Numbered from the stretch's first letter, positions 48,143 through 57,652 are shown. The stretch is 64,000 nucleotides of DNA from Streptomyces californicus (GCF_000717645.1 NZ_JNZZ01000014.1:62001-126000); one strand, 5' to 3'. A program made the numbers and translations. The notes: generated by a model not told the origin, from the sequence alone.

Positions 48143-49489
48143 GTGACCTCTCCCCAGAGCGACTCCGCTTCCCAGCCGCCCCAGGGCCACTCCCACGGCC
48201 ACACGCACCGCCACGGCCCCGCCGCCCCGGTCTCCCGGCATCTGCGCAAGGTCATCGCCGCCGTGCTGATCCCGTTCGCGACGGCGGTCGTCGTCGGCCT
48301 GATCGCGTTCTGGCCCGGCGGCGTGCCCGACCACGAGCGCACCGGCGTCGGTTTCGACCGGCAGACCCAGGACGGCACGGTCGTCCAGGTCGACAAGGTG
48401 GACTGCGCCGACGTCAACGCCGCGCAGGTGCCCCCGACCGGCGACACCTCCACGCCTTCGGGGCGGGAGGCCGTCAACGAGCAGAAGGGGGAGTGCGCGA
48501 AGGCGACCGTCGAGGTGACCAGCGGCGACGACAAGGGCCGCAGGTTCGTCGAGGTGGTCCAACCGGACGCCCCCCGCCAGCTGAAGGAGGGCCAGGGCGT
48601 GGTCGTGGCCTACGCTCCCGACGCGCCGCGCGACCTCCAGTACTCCGTGACCGACGTGGACCGGAAGGTTCCGATGGCGCTGCTGGCCGGCATCTTCGCC
48701 CTGGCGGTGGTCGTGGTGGGCCGGCTGCGCGGGGTGATGGCCCTGGTGGCGCTGGTCGTGTCGTTCGCCGTGCTCACCCTGTTCATCCTGCCGGCGATCC
48801 TGCAGGGTTCGAACCCGCTGGTGGTGGCGGTGATCGGAGCCAGCGCGATCATGCTGGCGGCGCTCTACATGTGCCACGGGGTGACGGCCCGGACGTCCGT
48901 CGCGGTCATCGGCACCCTGATCTCCCTGCTGCTGATCGGGCTGCTGGGCTCGCTGTTCATCGGCTGGGCGAACCTGAGCGGCAACACCGACGACAACACC
49001 GGCCTCATCCACGGTCTCTATCCGGACATCGACATGAGCGGTCTGCTGCTGGCCGGTGTCATCATCGGTTCGCTCGGGGTGCTCGACGACGTGACGGTCA
49101 CCCAAACCTCCGCGGTCTGGGAACTGCACCAGGCCGACCCGGACATGGGTTGGAAGGGGCTGTACCGGGCAGGTATCCGGATCGGAAGGGACCACATCGC
49201 CTCGGTGGTCAACACCCTGGTGCTGGCGTACGCGGGCGCCGCGCTGCCCCTGTTGCTGCTCTTCTCCATCGCCCAGAGCAGTGTGGGGACGGTGGCCAAC
49301 AGCGAGCTGGTGGCCGAGGAGATCGTCCGCACCCTGGTCGGGTCGATCGGTCTGGTGGCCTCGGTGCCGGTGACCACGGCGCTCGCCGCGCTGGTCGTCT
49401 CCGCGGACCGGCCGGGGACCGGTGGCGCACCGGCGGCTACGGCCGTGCCCGTACGGACCGGCCGCGGCCGTCGTCGTAAGAAGGGGTGA
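48143..49489 (+). CDS. YibE/F family membrane protein
   Basis: A 448-residue integral membrane protein. A His-rich N-terminal stretch (GHSHGHTHRHG, about 14-24) is followed by one helix, an extracytoplasmic domain to about residue 185, and a cluster of about seven helices with DVTVTQTSAVWELHQADP, typical of YibE/F. The family is linked to phosphate or ion export, unproven. The GTG has GATGAT six bases upstream and no ribosome site, suggesting a leaderless transcript. Confidence 0.87.
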   Translation: MTSPQSDSASQPPQGHSHGHTHRHGPAAPVSRHLRKVIAAVLIPFATAVVVGLIAFWPGGVPDHERTGVGFDRQTQDGTVVQVDKVDCADVNAAQVPPTGDTSTPSGREAVNEQKGECAKATVEVTSGDDKGRRFVEVVQPDAPRQLKEGQGVVVAYAPDAPRDLQYSVTDVDRKVPMALLAGIFALAVVVVGRLRGVMALVALVVSFAVLTLFILPAILQGSNPLVVAVIGASAIMLAALYMCHGVTARTSVAVIGTLISLLLIGLLGSLFIGWANLSGNTDDNTGLIHGLYPDIDMSGLLLAGVIIGSLGVLDDVTVTQTSAVWELHQADPDMGWKGLYRAGIRIGRDHIASVVNTLVLAYAGAALPLLLLFSIAQSSVGTVANSELVAEEIVRTLVGSIGLVASVPVTTALAALVVSADRPGTGGAPAATAVPVRTGRGRRRKKG

Positions 49490-49510
49490 CGGGGCGTCGG
49501 GTGCGCTCGG

Positions 49511-49948
49511 TCACCCGGCGTTCTGCTCCTCGGCGAGGATGCGTCCGAGCGCTTCCTCCAGGTTGCCGTCGAAGTCACCCAGCGTGTGTTCCTGGCCGAG
49601 CGGCACGAGCTTGTCCGTCCGGTCGAGGAACGCCACCAGCGGTGCTGTTCCCGCTCTGAACAGCGCACGGTCCTCACCGACCTGGAGCCGGATGTGGACG
49701 TCGCCGAGGCCCTCGGGCTCGGTCGGGCCGATGTGCACATCTCCGTCGCCGCTCGGGCTGTTGAGCCCGTCCAGCAGCAGTTCACGGCCGAAAGCCCAGG
49801 TCACAGGGGCATCGCCGGGCAGGTGGAACGTCATCCGGATCGCGTACGGGTCGCCGACCTCGTACCGGAGCTCCACCGGAATACGGAACGAGAGTTCCTC
49901 GGAGACGAGGAAGCTCATCATGACCTCTGCTTGAACCGACTCGCGCAT
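49511..49948 (-). CDS. ssgA: SsgA sporulation/cell division regulator
   Basis: A 145-residue SsgA-like protein. The core VSEELSFRIPVELRYEVGDP, the PVTWAFGRELLLDGL segment and the tail ILAEEQNAG match SsgA itself rather than a paralogue. SsgA is needed for sporulation septation in Streptomyces and activates cell division sites. The next gene upstream on the same strand is the IclR regulator, the known ssgR-ssgA arrangement. An internal start at MSFLVSEEL (nine codons later) is an alternative. Confidence 0.95.
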   Translation of the reverse strand: MRESVQAEVMMSFLVSEELSFRIPVELRYEVGDPYAIRMTFHLPGDAPVTWAFGRELLLDGLNSPSGDGDVHIGPTEPEGLGDVHIRLQVGEDRALFRAGTAPLVAFLDRTDKLVPLGQEHTLGDFDGNLEEALGRILAEEQNAG

Positions 49949-50049
49949 CGTTCAACCCCGCAGTAGATGAAACTGGCCAGGAATGATCCCTCATGGCCCT
50001 ATTGACGCCATCGTGGTGCACGCGATAGCAGATCACAAGGAGTGATTTT

Positions 50050-50829
50050 TCAGATACTGATAGAGAACACGAACGAACGCAAGAGGCTGGAGACTTCGCC
50101 ACGTAACTGTTCGACTGCGGGCAGCAACCGGTCTTCCCGTTCGAGGGGTACAGAAATGGCCATCGCCGCAATGGTGGCACCGGTTATGACCGGAATCGCG
50201 GCGCAGACGGTTCCCAGTGCGTACTCCTGGCGTTCGATGACCGGTTCACCTCGTCGGAGGGTGCGCAGCCGTTCCAGAAGTGTGGCGCGATCTCGCACTG
50301 AGTAACGGGTGAGGGGCCGTACGGGGTAACGGTCGAGGTGGTCCTCGCGGGCCCGCTCGTCGAGCTGGGCGAGCAGGCACTGCCCGATGGCGTGGGCGTG
50401 GGCGTTCTCCCGGAACGAGGCCCACTCCTCCACCGCCGGGGTGTCGGGCGCGTCCGCGACCGCGATGAGTTCGATCTCGCCGTCGCAGTAGACGGCGCAG
50501 TACACGGGCGCCCCGATGATGTCCCGCCAGTGGCCGAGAGAGTCGGTGACGGAGGGGGCCCGGCGCAGGCGGCTCCTGACCCCGGGAGCCGACGTGAGGT
50601 TCTCGGCGGCGGCGCCGAAATGGAAGACCCCGTTCTCGCGACGGAGGTAGCCCTCGTGGGTCAGGGTGCGCAGCAGGTGGTACGCGGTCGGCAGCGGTAG
50701 CCCCGCCTCCCGGGCCAGTTGCTTCGCGGGAGCCCCGTCCCGATGATTTCCCACCGCTTCCAGCAGCCTCAACGCCCGCTGAACCGAACCGATCAACGTC
50801 GGGACAGCGGTGCTCGATGCCGTGGTCAC
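50050..50829 (-). CDS. ssgR: IclR family regulator SsgR
   Basis: A 259-residue IclR-type regulator. The winged helix lies at about residues 18-65 (SVQRALRLLEAVGN) and the effector-binding domain follows. Adjacency to ssgA, as in S. coelicolor and S. griseus, identifies it as SsgR, the direct activator of ssgA. GTG start. The 380-base gap 50830-51209 holds its promoter region, a short hairpin CAGTGG-TACG-CCACTG near 51054 and no gene. Confidence 0.92.
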   Translation of the reverse strand: MTTASSTAVPTLIGSVQRALRLLEAVGNHRDGAPAKQLAREAGLPLPTAYHLLRTLTHEGYLRRENGVFHFGAAAENLTSAPGVRSRLRRAPSVTDSLGHWRDIIGAPVYCAVYCDGEIELIAVADAPDTPAVEEWASFRENAHAHAIGQCLLAQLDERAREDHLDRYPVRPLTRYSVRDRATLLERLRTLRRGEPVIERQEYALGTVCAAIPVITGATIAAMAISVPLEREDRLLPAVEQLRGEVSSLLRSFVFSISI

Positions 50830-51209
50830 AGGTCACCCCCAGGCATGGTGACGGGCCGTCGGCCCTCCCGAGGGGGCCACCCCCACGGGCCTGCCGCGAT
50901 CCCGAGGACCGGAGGGGCCGGAGTACAGGTGGCCCGTGACCGGCGAGGACCGGTCCGGGCGCCGACGATCGGGGGCCAACGACCGGACTGTCGTACCCAG
51001 GACGATCAGGTGATCGATGTGGTGACGGAAGGTCACATTCCGGATGGCGGCAGTGGTACGCCACTGTATCGGCCGCCTGTGGCAGACGGGTGTTTTCTCC
51101 GGGGACTTAGCTCTGCTGGGCTAACGACCCCGTCGGTGCTGACCGCGGCACGGCCGAGGGCCTCCGCGGCGGGACGGGCCGGCCCCCGCGCCGGCCCACG
51201 GTCCGCGCG

Positions 51210-51428
51210 CTACCAGTCGCCGCGCGAGGACGATGACGACATGAACTTGCGGATGACGAAGATCAGACCGCCGACCAGGACGACGAAGACCAGCACCTTG
51301 AAGAGCAGGCCGATCACGAAGCCGACCACGCTGGCGATCAGGCCGCCGAACACGAAGATCGCAATGACGGGCACCGCGATCCACTTCACCCACCAGGGCA
51401 TTCCCGCGAATATCTCCCGCACGGCCAT
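51210..51428 (-). CDS. Small membrane protein (DUF5326-like)
   Basis: A 72-residue protein: a short amphipathic start (MAVREIFAGMPWWVKWIAVP), two hydrophobic helices (about 17-38 and 40-60) and a Ser-rich tail SSSSSRGDW. I recognise it as DUF5326, widespread in Streptomyces with no known role. GAGGTAGAGG precedes the ATG. Confidence 0.75.
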   Translation of the reverse strand: MAVREIFAGMPWWVKWIAVPVIAIFVFGGLIASVVGFVIGLLFKVLVFVVLVGGLIFVIRKFMSSSSSRGDW

Positions 51429-51625
51429 CGCCTCTACCTCGTCTCTCTGAGTCCTTGCCTCGATGCTAAAGGCGTCCGAGGCCCCCACGGGGGCCGGGCA
51501 GCCCTTGAAGACCCCTGATCGATCCCCTAGGGACCCCCGGGCCGGGCGGCGTCCGATCCCGGGTCGGGCGGTCGGCCGGCGATCCCCGGCCGGAGGGCGG
51601 TCGGCTAGGCGTCCGGGCGCGGTGG

Positions 51626-51943
51626 TCAGCCCTCGGGAGGCGAGAAGACGACCATCACCCGCAGGTCCTCGGTGATGTGGTGGAACTTGTGCGCGACGCC
51701 CGCGGGCACGTAGACGACGCTGCCCCTGCCGACCTGGGTGGTCTCCGTCCCCACCGTGATCGACGCCCGGCCGCTGACGACGAAGTAGACCTCGTCCTGC
51801 TGATGCGGCTGCTGCGGGTCGAGTTCCCCCGCGTCCAGGGCGTAGAGGCCGACGGACATGTTGCGCTCCCGCAGGAACTGCAGGTACGCGCCGTCGTTGG
51901 CGGCCCGCTCCGCCTCCAGCTCGTCCAGTCTGAATGCCTTCAT
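51626..51943 (-). CDS. Cupin domain protein
   Basis: A 105-residue single cupin barrel. The metal motif reads HQQDEVYFVVSG and the second half RGSVVYVPAGVAHKFH, with His ligands preserved. Possibly a small dioxygenase or sensor. ATG is chosen where the family N-terminus starts. It is divergent from the membrane protein gene at 52031. Confidence 0.87.
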   Translation of the reverse strand: MKAFRLDELEAERAANDGAYLQFLRERNMSVGLYALDAGELDPQQPHQQDEVYFVVSGRASITVGTETTQVGRGSVVYVPAGVAHKFHHITEDLRVMVVFSPPEG

Positions 51944-52030
51944 GGCCCGTCCCGCCCCTTGTACCCGCGCTGTCGGCTGTCCCTGTGCTGCCGGTGTTCG
52001 CCACCGATCATGTCTGCCACGATCAGACAC

Positions 52031-52408
52031 ATGAAGAATTTCGTAGTCAAGACGATCGCCAACGCGGGGGCGCTGGCCGTCGCCATCTGGCTGATCGGTG
52101 ACATCACGCTGGAGGGCGGCAGCACGGGCCGCAAGGCCCTCACCCTGATCCTGGTCGCGCTGCTCTTCGGCTTGGTGAACTTCGTGGTGAAGCCGGTCGT
52201 CCAGCTGCTGACCTTCCCCCTGTTCATCCTCACCCTGGGGCTGATCACCCTGGTCGTCAACGCCCTGATGCTGCTGCTCACCTCCTGGCTGGCGGGGGTG
52301 CTCGACCTCAGCTTCCACGTCGAGGGGTTCTGGACAGCGGTGCTCGGCGGCCTGATCATCTCGATCGTGTCCTGGGCGCTCAACGTCGCGCTGCCCGAAG
52401 ACGACTGA
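52031..52408 (+). CDS. Phage holin family 4-type membrane protein (PF04020-like)
   Basis: A 125-residue protein with four hydrophobic helices and FVVKTIANAGALAVAIWLI at its start, typical of the small YvlD-like membrane family. Not a true holin in this setting; role unknown. ATG start, no obvious operon partner beyond the PLP enzyme 90 bases downstream. Confidence 0.83.
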   Translation: MKNFVVKTIANAGALAVAIWLIGDITLEGGSTGRKALTLILVALLFGLVNFVVKPVVQLLTFPLFILTLGLITLVVNALMLLLTSWLAGVLDLSFHVEGFWTAVLGGLIISIVSWALNVALPEDD

Positions 52409-52498
52409 CAGCGACCGGTGGAGCCCCCGCCAGGGGCTCCCGGAAGAGTGCGGATGAACGCCGGCTCCGTGACCGGCGTGCACAGCGAAGGAGCAGGC

Positions 52499-53623
52499 AT
52501 GAGCACCATGGGCGACGGCACTCGTGCGGTACGGGCCGGACTTCCGGTCCCGGAACAGTTCGAACCGCCCCTGCCCGGGCCGGTCTTCGCGGCCCACTTC
52601 CACCTCTCCGGCGACCCGACGGGCCCCTACACCTACGGCAGGGACACCAACCCGACCTGGACCCACCTGGAGCGGGCCATCGGCGAGCTGGAGGCCCCCG
52701 GCGAGGAGGTGGAGACCACGGTGTTCGCTTCGGGCATGGCGGCGATCACCTCCGTACTGCTCTCCCAGGTCCGCTCGGGCGACGCCGTCGTCCTGCCCGA
52801 CGACGGCTACCAGGCGCTCCCCCTGGTACGGGAGCAGCTGGAGGCGTACGGGGTCGAGGTGCGCACCGCGCCGACCGGCGGTGACGCGCGGCTCGCCCTG
52901 CTGGAGGGCGCGAAGGTGCTGTGGATCGAGAGCCCGTCCAATCCCGGCCTCGACGTCTGCGACATCCGTCGCCTGGTGGAGGCCGCGCACGCGGCGGGCG
53001 TGCTGGTGGCGGTCGACAACACCCTGGCGACCCCGATCGGACAGCGCCCGCTGGAGCTGGGCGCCGACTTCTCGGTCGCCAGCGACACCAAGGGCATGAC
53101 CGGACACGGCGACATCCTGTTCGGCCATGTCACCTGCCGCGACCCCCGGCTGACGGCGGACGTGCGGCGCTGGCGCAAGATCGCCGGCGCGATCCCGGGT
53201 CCGATGGAGGCATGGCTGGCGCACCGCTCGCTGGCCACCCTCCACCTGCGCATCGACCGGCAGTGCACCACCGCCCTCGCCCTGGCCGAGGTGCTGGCGA
53301 AGCGTGCGGAGGTCACCGGGCTGCGCTACCCCGGGCTGCCCGGCGACCCGTCGCACCCCGTCGCGGCACGCCAGATGCGGCGGTTCGGCTCCGTGGTCTC
53401 CTTCGAGCTGGCCGACCGGGAAGCCGCGGAACGCTTCCTGTCCGCGCTGCGCCTGGTCGACGACGCGACGAGCTTCGGCGGCGTACGGTCCACCGCGGAA
53501 CGCCGGGGGCGCTGGGGCGGCGACGCCGTGGCGGAGGGGTTCATCCGTTTCTCCGTCGGTGTGGAGGACCCCGAGGACCTGCTCGCCGATGTCGAACAGG
53601 CGCTGAACGCGGCGGCCCGGTAG
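52499..53623 (+). CDS. Cystathionine gamma-lyase-like PLP enzyme
   Basis: A 374-residue Cys/Met-metabolism PLP enzyme. The PLP lysine lies in SDTKGMTGHGD, and ESPSNPGLDV and TTVFASGMAAI are characteristic. It probably cleaves or forms C-S bonds in methionine-cysteine interconversion. The ATG has GAAGGAG seven bases upstream. Confidence 0.92.
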   Translation: MSTMGDGTRAVRAGLPVPEQFEPPLPGPVFAAHFHLSGDPTGPYTYGRDTNPTWTHLERAIGELEAPGEEVETTVFASGMAAITSVLLSQVRSGDAVVLPDDGYQALPLVREQLEAYGVEVRTAPTGGDARLALLEGAKVLWIESPSNPGLDVCDIRRLVEAAHAAGVLVAVDNTLATPIGQRPLELGADFSVASDTKGMTGHGDILFGHVTCRDPRLTADVRRWRKIAGAIPGPMEAWLAHRSLATLHLRIDRQCTTALALAEVLAKRAEVTGLRYPGLPGDPSHPVAARQMRRFGSVVSFELADREAAERFLSALRLVDDATSFGGVRSTAERRGRWGGDAVAEGFIRFSVGVEDPEDLLADVEQALNAAAR

Positions 53624-53667
53624 ACCGGCGGCGTTTCAGACCGTCCCCAACGGGCCACTCTCTTGCC

Positions 53668-54147
53668 ATGACCGAACGTCCTGTGGTCAAGCGCACCGCA
53701 CGCGCCGTGCTGCTCGACGGCGACGACCTCATCCTGATCAAACGTACGAAGCCGGGTGTCGATCCGTACTGGCTCACACCCGGCGGCGGCGTCGAGCCCG
53801 AGGACGCGACCGTCGTCGACGCGCTGCACCGCGAGGTCGACGAGGAGCTCGGCGCGAAGATCGCCGACGTGGTCCCGTGCTTCGTGGACACCGTCGAGCA
53901 CATCGCGGACGGCGGAGTGACAGGGGTCAAGGTCCAGCACTTCTTCGTCTGCCGCCTGGCGTCGATGGACGTCTCGCGGCGGCACGGACCGGAGGTCGAC
54001 GAGCCCTGCGGGGAGTACGAGATCGTCAGGGTGCCGTTCAGTCGGGTGGGCATCGCGGCCGTGCACCTGGTCCCGCTCTCCCTGCGTCACTATCTGGACG
54101 GCAACATCGAGGGCGTACGGGCGATGCACGCCCCCGACCTGGGCTGA
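53668..54147 (+). CDS. NUDIX hydrolase
   Basis: A 159-residue NUDIX fold enzyme. The NUDIX box is diverged: GGGVEPEDATVVDALHREVDEELG retains the REVDEE core. It hydrolyses a nucleoside diphosphate derivative, identity unknown. It follows the PLP gene by 44 bases. Confidence 0.9.
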   Translation: MTERPVVKRTARAVLLDGDDLILIKRTKPGVDPYWLTPGGGVEPEDATVVDALHREVDEELGAKIADVVPCFVDTVEHIADGGVTGVKVQHFFVCRLASMDVSRRHGPEVDEPCGEYEIVRVPFSRVGIAAVHLVPLSLRHYLDGNIEGVRAMHAPDLG

Positions 54148-54187
54148 GGCCCCGGTACGACCGGCTGTTCGGCCCGCTCGCCATCGT

Positions 54188-54201
54188 GTTTCACGTGAAA
54201 C
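54188..54201. other. parS: parS centromere site
   Basis: An exact GTTTCACGTGAAAC in the gap between the NUDIX gene and the acetyltransferase gene. Confidence 0.93.
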
Positions 54202-54304
54202 CGTGGACAGGGCCGGACCTGCCGTACCGCCTGGTGGCCACGGATCTCGGCCAGTTCCGCGAAATCGGTGGACGGGTGATCAGTCCGTCGGCCAGCCTGG
54301 CCCC

Positions 54305-55198
54305 ATGCACAGCCCATCACCCCACTCCCTCGCCAACCTGCCGATCCGGCGCCTGAACCGGGGAGACCTGGTCCCCTGTGCCGACCTCTGCGAGGACCGC
54401 GGCTGGCCGCGTGACGAACACCGGTGGGGGCTGATGCTCTCGGCCGGAACGGGGTACGGAATCGACGCACCGGACGGCAAGGGCCTGGCGGCGACCTGTC
54501 TGACCACCTCGTACGGAACCGGCCTCACCGCGGTCGGGATGCTGCTCGTCGCCGGACGCTACGCCCGCCAGGGGATCGCGCGACGGCTGATGCGGCAGGT
54601 GATGGAGACGGAGAAGGGCGCCCCGCTCGCCCTGTACGCCACTGATCAGGGCCGGCCGCTCTACGAGGAGCTCGGCTTCTCCCCCGTGGGCCGCGCCGAA
54701 CGCGTCGGCGGCCGATGGACACCGGTCGGCCCGAGCGGCTCCCCCTCAACCGCGCTCTCCACCTCCTCGGTGACCACCCGCCCGGCCTCGGCGGACGACC
54801 TTCAGGCGATGATCCGTCTCGACCTCACCGCGTTCGGCGCTGATCGGACGCATCTTCTCGCCCGGCTGCCCGCCTTCTCCGACCGCCTCCAGGTGGCCGA
54901 GGACCACGGCGAGCTGGTCGGCTACGCGGCGCTCTGGCCGAGCGGGCCCACCGCGGTGGTGGGGCCCCTGGTCGCCCGGGACACGGCCGTCGCGCAGGCC
55001 CTGATCACGGACCTGGCCGCGACGACGGACCGGCCGCTGCGCATCGACGTCGAGCACCGGCACAAGGAGTTGCTCGGGCTGCTGGCGGACCGGGGATTGA
55101 AGCCCGTCTCCCGGACGACGGTGATGACGTACGGCACCGCTGAACTGCCGGGCGACGCCGCACGCAGGTTCGCTCCGCTCACTCCCGCGACGGGCTGA
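54305..55198 (+). CDS. Tandem GNAT-type N-acetyltransferase
   Basis: A 297-residue protein with two GNAT-like halves. The first (about 10-150) has the acetyl-CoA loop RYARQGIARRLM, the second (about 155-297) is more diverged. Substrate unknown. The ATG is preceded by CCAGCCTGGCCCC without a ribosome site, so it may be leaderless. Confidence 0.87.
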   Translation: MHSPSPHSLANLPIRRLNRGDLVPCADLCEDRGWPRDEHRWGLMLSAGTGYGIDAPDGKGLAATCLTTSYGTGLTAVGMLLVAGRYARQGIARRLMRQVMETEKGAPLALYATDQGRPLYEELGFSPVGRAERVGGRWTPVGPSGSPSTALSTSSVTTRPASADDLQAMIRLDLTAFGADRTHLLARLPAFSDRLQVAEDHGELVGYAALWPSGPTAVVGPLVARDTAVAQALITDLAATTDRPLRIDVEHRHKELLGLLADRGLKPVSRTTVMTYGTAELPGDAARRFAPLTPATG

Positions 55199-55299
55199 CG
55201 CGCGTCGGCCACACCGCCGGAAAGGCGGCGCGGCCGACGAGCGGCGTGAGCAGGCTCGTCCTGCTCCGAGCCTGACGATTTCCCTCGGAAGCCGTGGGC

Positions 55300-56511
55300 T
55301 CAGTGCCGGGAGGCCGGTACCGGAGCGGGTTCAAGGGTGCTCCCGGCGACGATCCGGCTCCTGCCCGCCTCCCGGCGCTCCAGCAGGCCGGAGAGCACGG
55401 CCAGCACCAGGGCCGAGGCCGCCAGCGCGGCACCGACCCAGTTGGGGGCGGTGTAGCCGAGACCGGCGGCGATCACGAGACCGCCGAGCCACGCCGCGAG
55501 GGCATTGCCGAGGTTGAAGGCGCCGATGTTGACCGCGGAGGCCAGCGTCGGAGCACCGGCCGCCTGGTCGAGGACCCGCTTCTGCAGCGGGGGCACGGTC
55601 GCGAAGCCCAGGGCGCCGATGAGCACGATGGTGACGGCCGCGGCGATCTTGTCGTGGGCGGTCACGGTGAACAGGGCGAGGACCACGGCGAGCGTGCCGA
55701 GCGACACGTACAGCATGGGCATCAGGTGCCGGTCGGCGAACCTGCCGCCGATGAGGTTGCCGCCCACCATGCCGAGGCCGAAGAGGACGAGCAGCCAGGT
55801 GACGGACGCGGCCGACCAGCCGGCGGCCCCGGTCATCATCGGGGTGATGTAGGTGATCGCGGCGAAGACTCCGCCGAAGCCCAGAACGGTCATGGCCATC
55901 GCCAGCAGGACCTGGACGTTGCGGAACGCGGCCAGTTCGTGCCGGATGCGCACGCCTTCGGGCTTCGGCTGCTCCGGAACGAGCTTCGCGACGCCGAGCA
56001 GGCCCACGACGCCGAGCGCGGCGACAAGGAAGAACGTGGTCCGCCAGCCCGCGGACTGACCGATGAAGGTGCCGAGCGGAACCCCGACGACGTTCGCGAC
56101 GGTGAGCCCGGTGAACATCATGGCGATGGCCCCGGCCTTCTTCTGCGGTGCGACCAGGCCGGCCGCGACCACCGAACCGATACCGAAGAAGGCGCCGTGG
56201 GCGAGGGAGGCGACCACCCGCCCGGCCAGCATCACGCCGAAAGCGGGGGCGAGCGCGGACACCGTATTGCCCACGATGAACAGCCCCATGAGCAGCATCA
56301 GCATGCGCTTGCGGGTGACGCGGGTGCCCAGCAACGTCATCAGCGGGGCTCCGAGGACGACACCGAGCGCATAGCCGGTGACCAGGTAGCCCGCGGCCGG
56401 GATCGAGACCTGGAAGTCACCGGCGACCTCGGGGAGCAGCCCCATGATCACGAACTCGGTCGTTCCGATCCCGAAGGCCCCGATGGCGAGGGCGAGGAGC
56501 GCGAGCGGCAT
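55300..56511 (-). CDS. MFS transporter of the DHA1 family
   Basis: A 403-residue transporter with twelve predicted helices. The N-terminus reads ALAIGAFGIGTTEFVIMGLL, typical of arabinose/drug exporters such as AraJ/YdhP. Divergent from a MarR regulator, which probably represses it. The ATG at 56511 has AAAGGTGG upstream. Confidence 0.93.
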   Translation of the reverse strand: MPLALLALAIGAFGIGTTEFVIMGLLPEVAGDFQVSIPAAGYLVTGYALGVVLGAPLMTLLGTRVTRKRMLMLLMGLFIVGNTVSALAPAFGVMLAGRVVASLAHGAFFGIGSVVAAGLVAPQKKAGAIAMMFTGLTVANVVGVPLGTFIGQSAGWRTTFFLVAALGVVGLLGVAKLVPEQPKPEGVRIRHELAAFRNVQVLLAMAMTVLGFGGVFAAITYITPMMTGAAGWSAASVTWLLVLFGLGMVGGNLIGGRFADRHLMPMLYVSLGTLAVVLALFTVTAHDKIAAAVTIVLIGALGFATVPPLQKRVLDQAAGAPTLASAVNIGAFNLGNALAAWLGGLVIAAGLGYTAPNWVGAALAASALVLAVLSGLLERREAGRSRIVAGSTLEPAPVPASRH

Positions 56512-56561
56512 GGGTGCCACCTTTCCTGAAGATTGCGCCTGCACTTAACAGGCGTCCACAA

Positions 56562-56598
56562 TAATTGCAGACGCAAGTTAATTGCAAGCGCGGGCTAT
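56562..56598. promoter_or_regulatory. Candidate MarR operator between the MFS and MarR genes
   Basis: TTGCAGACGCAA (56565-56576, TTGC-N4-GCAA) is followed by AATTGCAAG at 56580. The site overlaps a -35/-10 pair for the minus strand (TTGCAA-17-TTATTG). It lies in a short AT-rich divergent gap. Confidence 0.5.
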
Positions 56599-56651
56599 TG
56601 CAGATGTCCCCTATCCTGGGGTCACGCCGCTCCCGTCCGGAGGAGACAGAC

Positions 56652-57110
56652 ATGACAGCGACCGACCCGGCTCTGACCGCCATCGCCCAGAGCTGGTGTG
56701 CGCTCTCCCTGCTCCACGGGAAGATCGAGGCGCGGATCGAGCGGGCCCTCCAAGCCGGCCACGGGCTCAGCGCGCGCGAATACTCCCTGCTCGACGTGTT
56801 GAGCCGCCAGCACAACGGCCCCGGCGGGCATCTCCAGATGAAGCAGGTCGCCGACGCCGTCGTCCTCAGCCAGAGCGCCACGACCCGACTCGTCACCCGG
56901 CTCGAAGACCGAGGACTGCTCACCCGCTATCTGTGCGACACCGACCGCCGGGGCATCTACACCGATGTCACCGAGGCCGGACTCGCGCTGCTGCGGGAGG
57001 CCAGGCCGACCAACGAGCGAGCCCTGCGCGCGGCGCTGGACGAGGCAGCGGAGAATCCGGAGCTGTCCCCCCTGGTCAGGGCTGTGGAAGAGCTGAAGGT
57101 CCCGGTCTGA
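56652..57110 (+). CDS. MarR family transcriptional regulator
   Basis: A 152-residue regulator with a winged helix (MKQVADAVVLSQSATTRLVTRLEDRGLL) and the basic wing CDTDRRG. Strong ribosome site GGAGGAGACAGAC. Likely controls the divergent MFS gene in response to a small molecule. Confidence 0.93.
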   Translation: MTATDPALTAIAQSWCALSLLHGKIEARIERALQAGHGLSAREYSLLDVLSRQHNGPGGHLQMKQVADAVVLSQSATTRLVTRLEDRGLLTRYLCDTDRRGIYTDVTEAGLALLREARPTNERALRAALDEAAENPELSPLVRAVEELKVPV

Positions 57111-57150
57111 TCCGCCAGGCGCTCACCGGCGGCGACCTAGGATGCCGATC

Positions 57151-57603
57151 ATGAGTGATCTCGAGATACGCCCTGTCACCGCGGACGACCTCGCGTCGGT
57201 GGTCGCGATGCTCGCCGACGACCCGCTGGGCGCCCAGCGTGAGTCCCCGGACGACCTCACTCCCTACGAGGAAGCCCTCCAGCGGCTGACGGACGACCCG
57301 AACCAGCACGTGGTCGTCGCCGTCCGCGAGGGCCGTGTCGTCGGCACCCTGCAGCTGACCATCGTGCCGGGACTCTCCCGGCGGGGAGCCACTCGCTCGA
57401 TCATCGAGGGCGTACGCATCCACGGCGATGAGCGCGGAAGCGGGCTCGGTACGCAGCTCATCCAGTGGGCGGTGGACGAGTCACGCCGCCAGGACTGCCG
57501 GCTGGTGCAGCTGACCTCCGACGTCACACGCGAGGACGCTCACCGCTTCTACGAGCGGCTCGGCTTCACCGCCAGCCACGTGGGCTTCAAGCTGGCCCTC
57601 TGA
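57151..57603 (+). CDS. GNAT family N-acetyltransferase
   Basis: A 150-residue acetyltransferase with the acetyl-CoA pyrophosphate loop RGSGLGTQL and the terminal FYERLGF. The ATG is preceded by TAGGAT (57138-57143) seven bases upstream and no ribosome site, consistent with a leaderless transcript. It ends at a parS-bearing palindrome. Confidence 0.92.
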   Translation: MSDLEIRPVTADDLASVVAMLADDPLGAQRESPDDLTPYEEALQRLTDDPNQHVVVAVREGRVVGTLQLTIVPGLSRRGATRSIIEGVRIHGDERGSGLGTQLIQWAVDESRRQDCRLVQLTSDVTREDAHRFYERLGFTASHVGFKLAL

Positions 57604-57610
57604 GCGAACC

Positions 57611-57652
57611 GGGAGGGGGTGGGTGTTTCACGTGAAACACCCACCCCCTCCC
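57611..57652. terminator. parS: 42-bp perfect palindrome with parS at its centre
   Basis: Exact GTTTCACGTGAAAC at 57625-57638 is extended on both sides by GGGAGGGGGTGGGT and its complement, making a 42-bp perfect inverted repeat. It lies between convergent genes (ending at 57603 and 57672), so it may terminate both transcripts as well as bind ParB. Confidence 0.85.

Noticed and set aside
52031..52408. A phage holin
   Set aside because: The protein belongs to a small chromosomal membrane family that carries the holin label in databases; no lysis genes are nearby.
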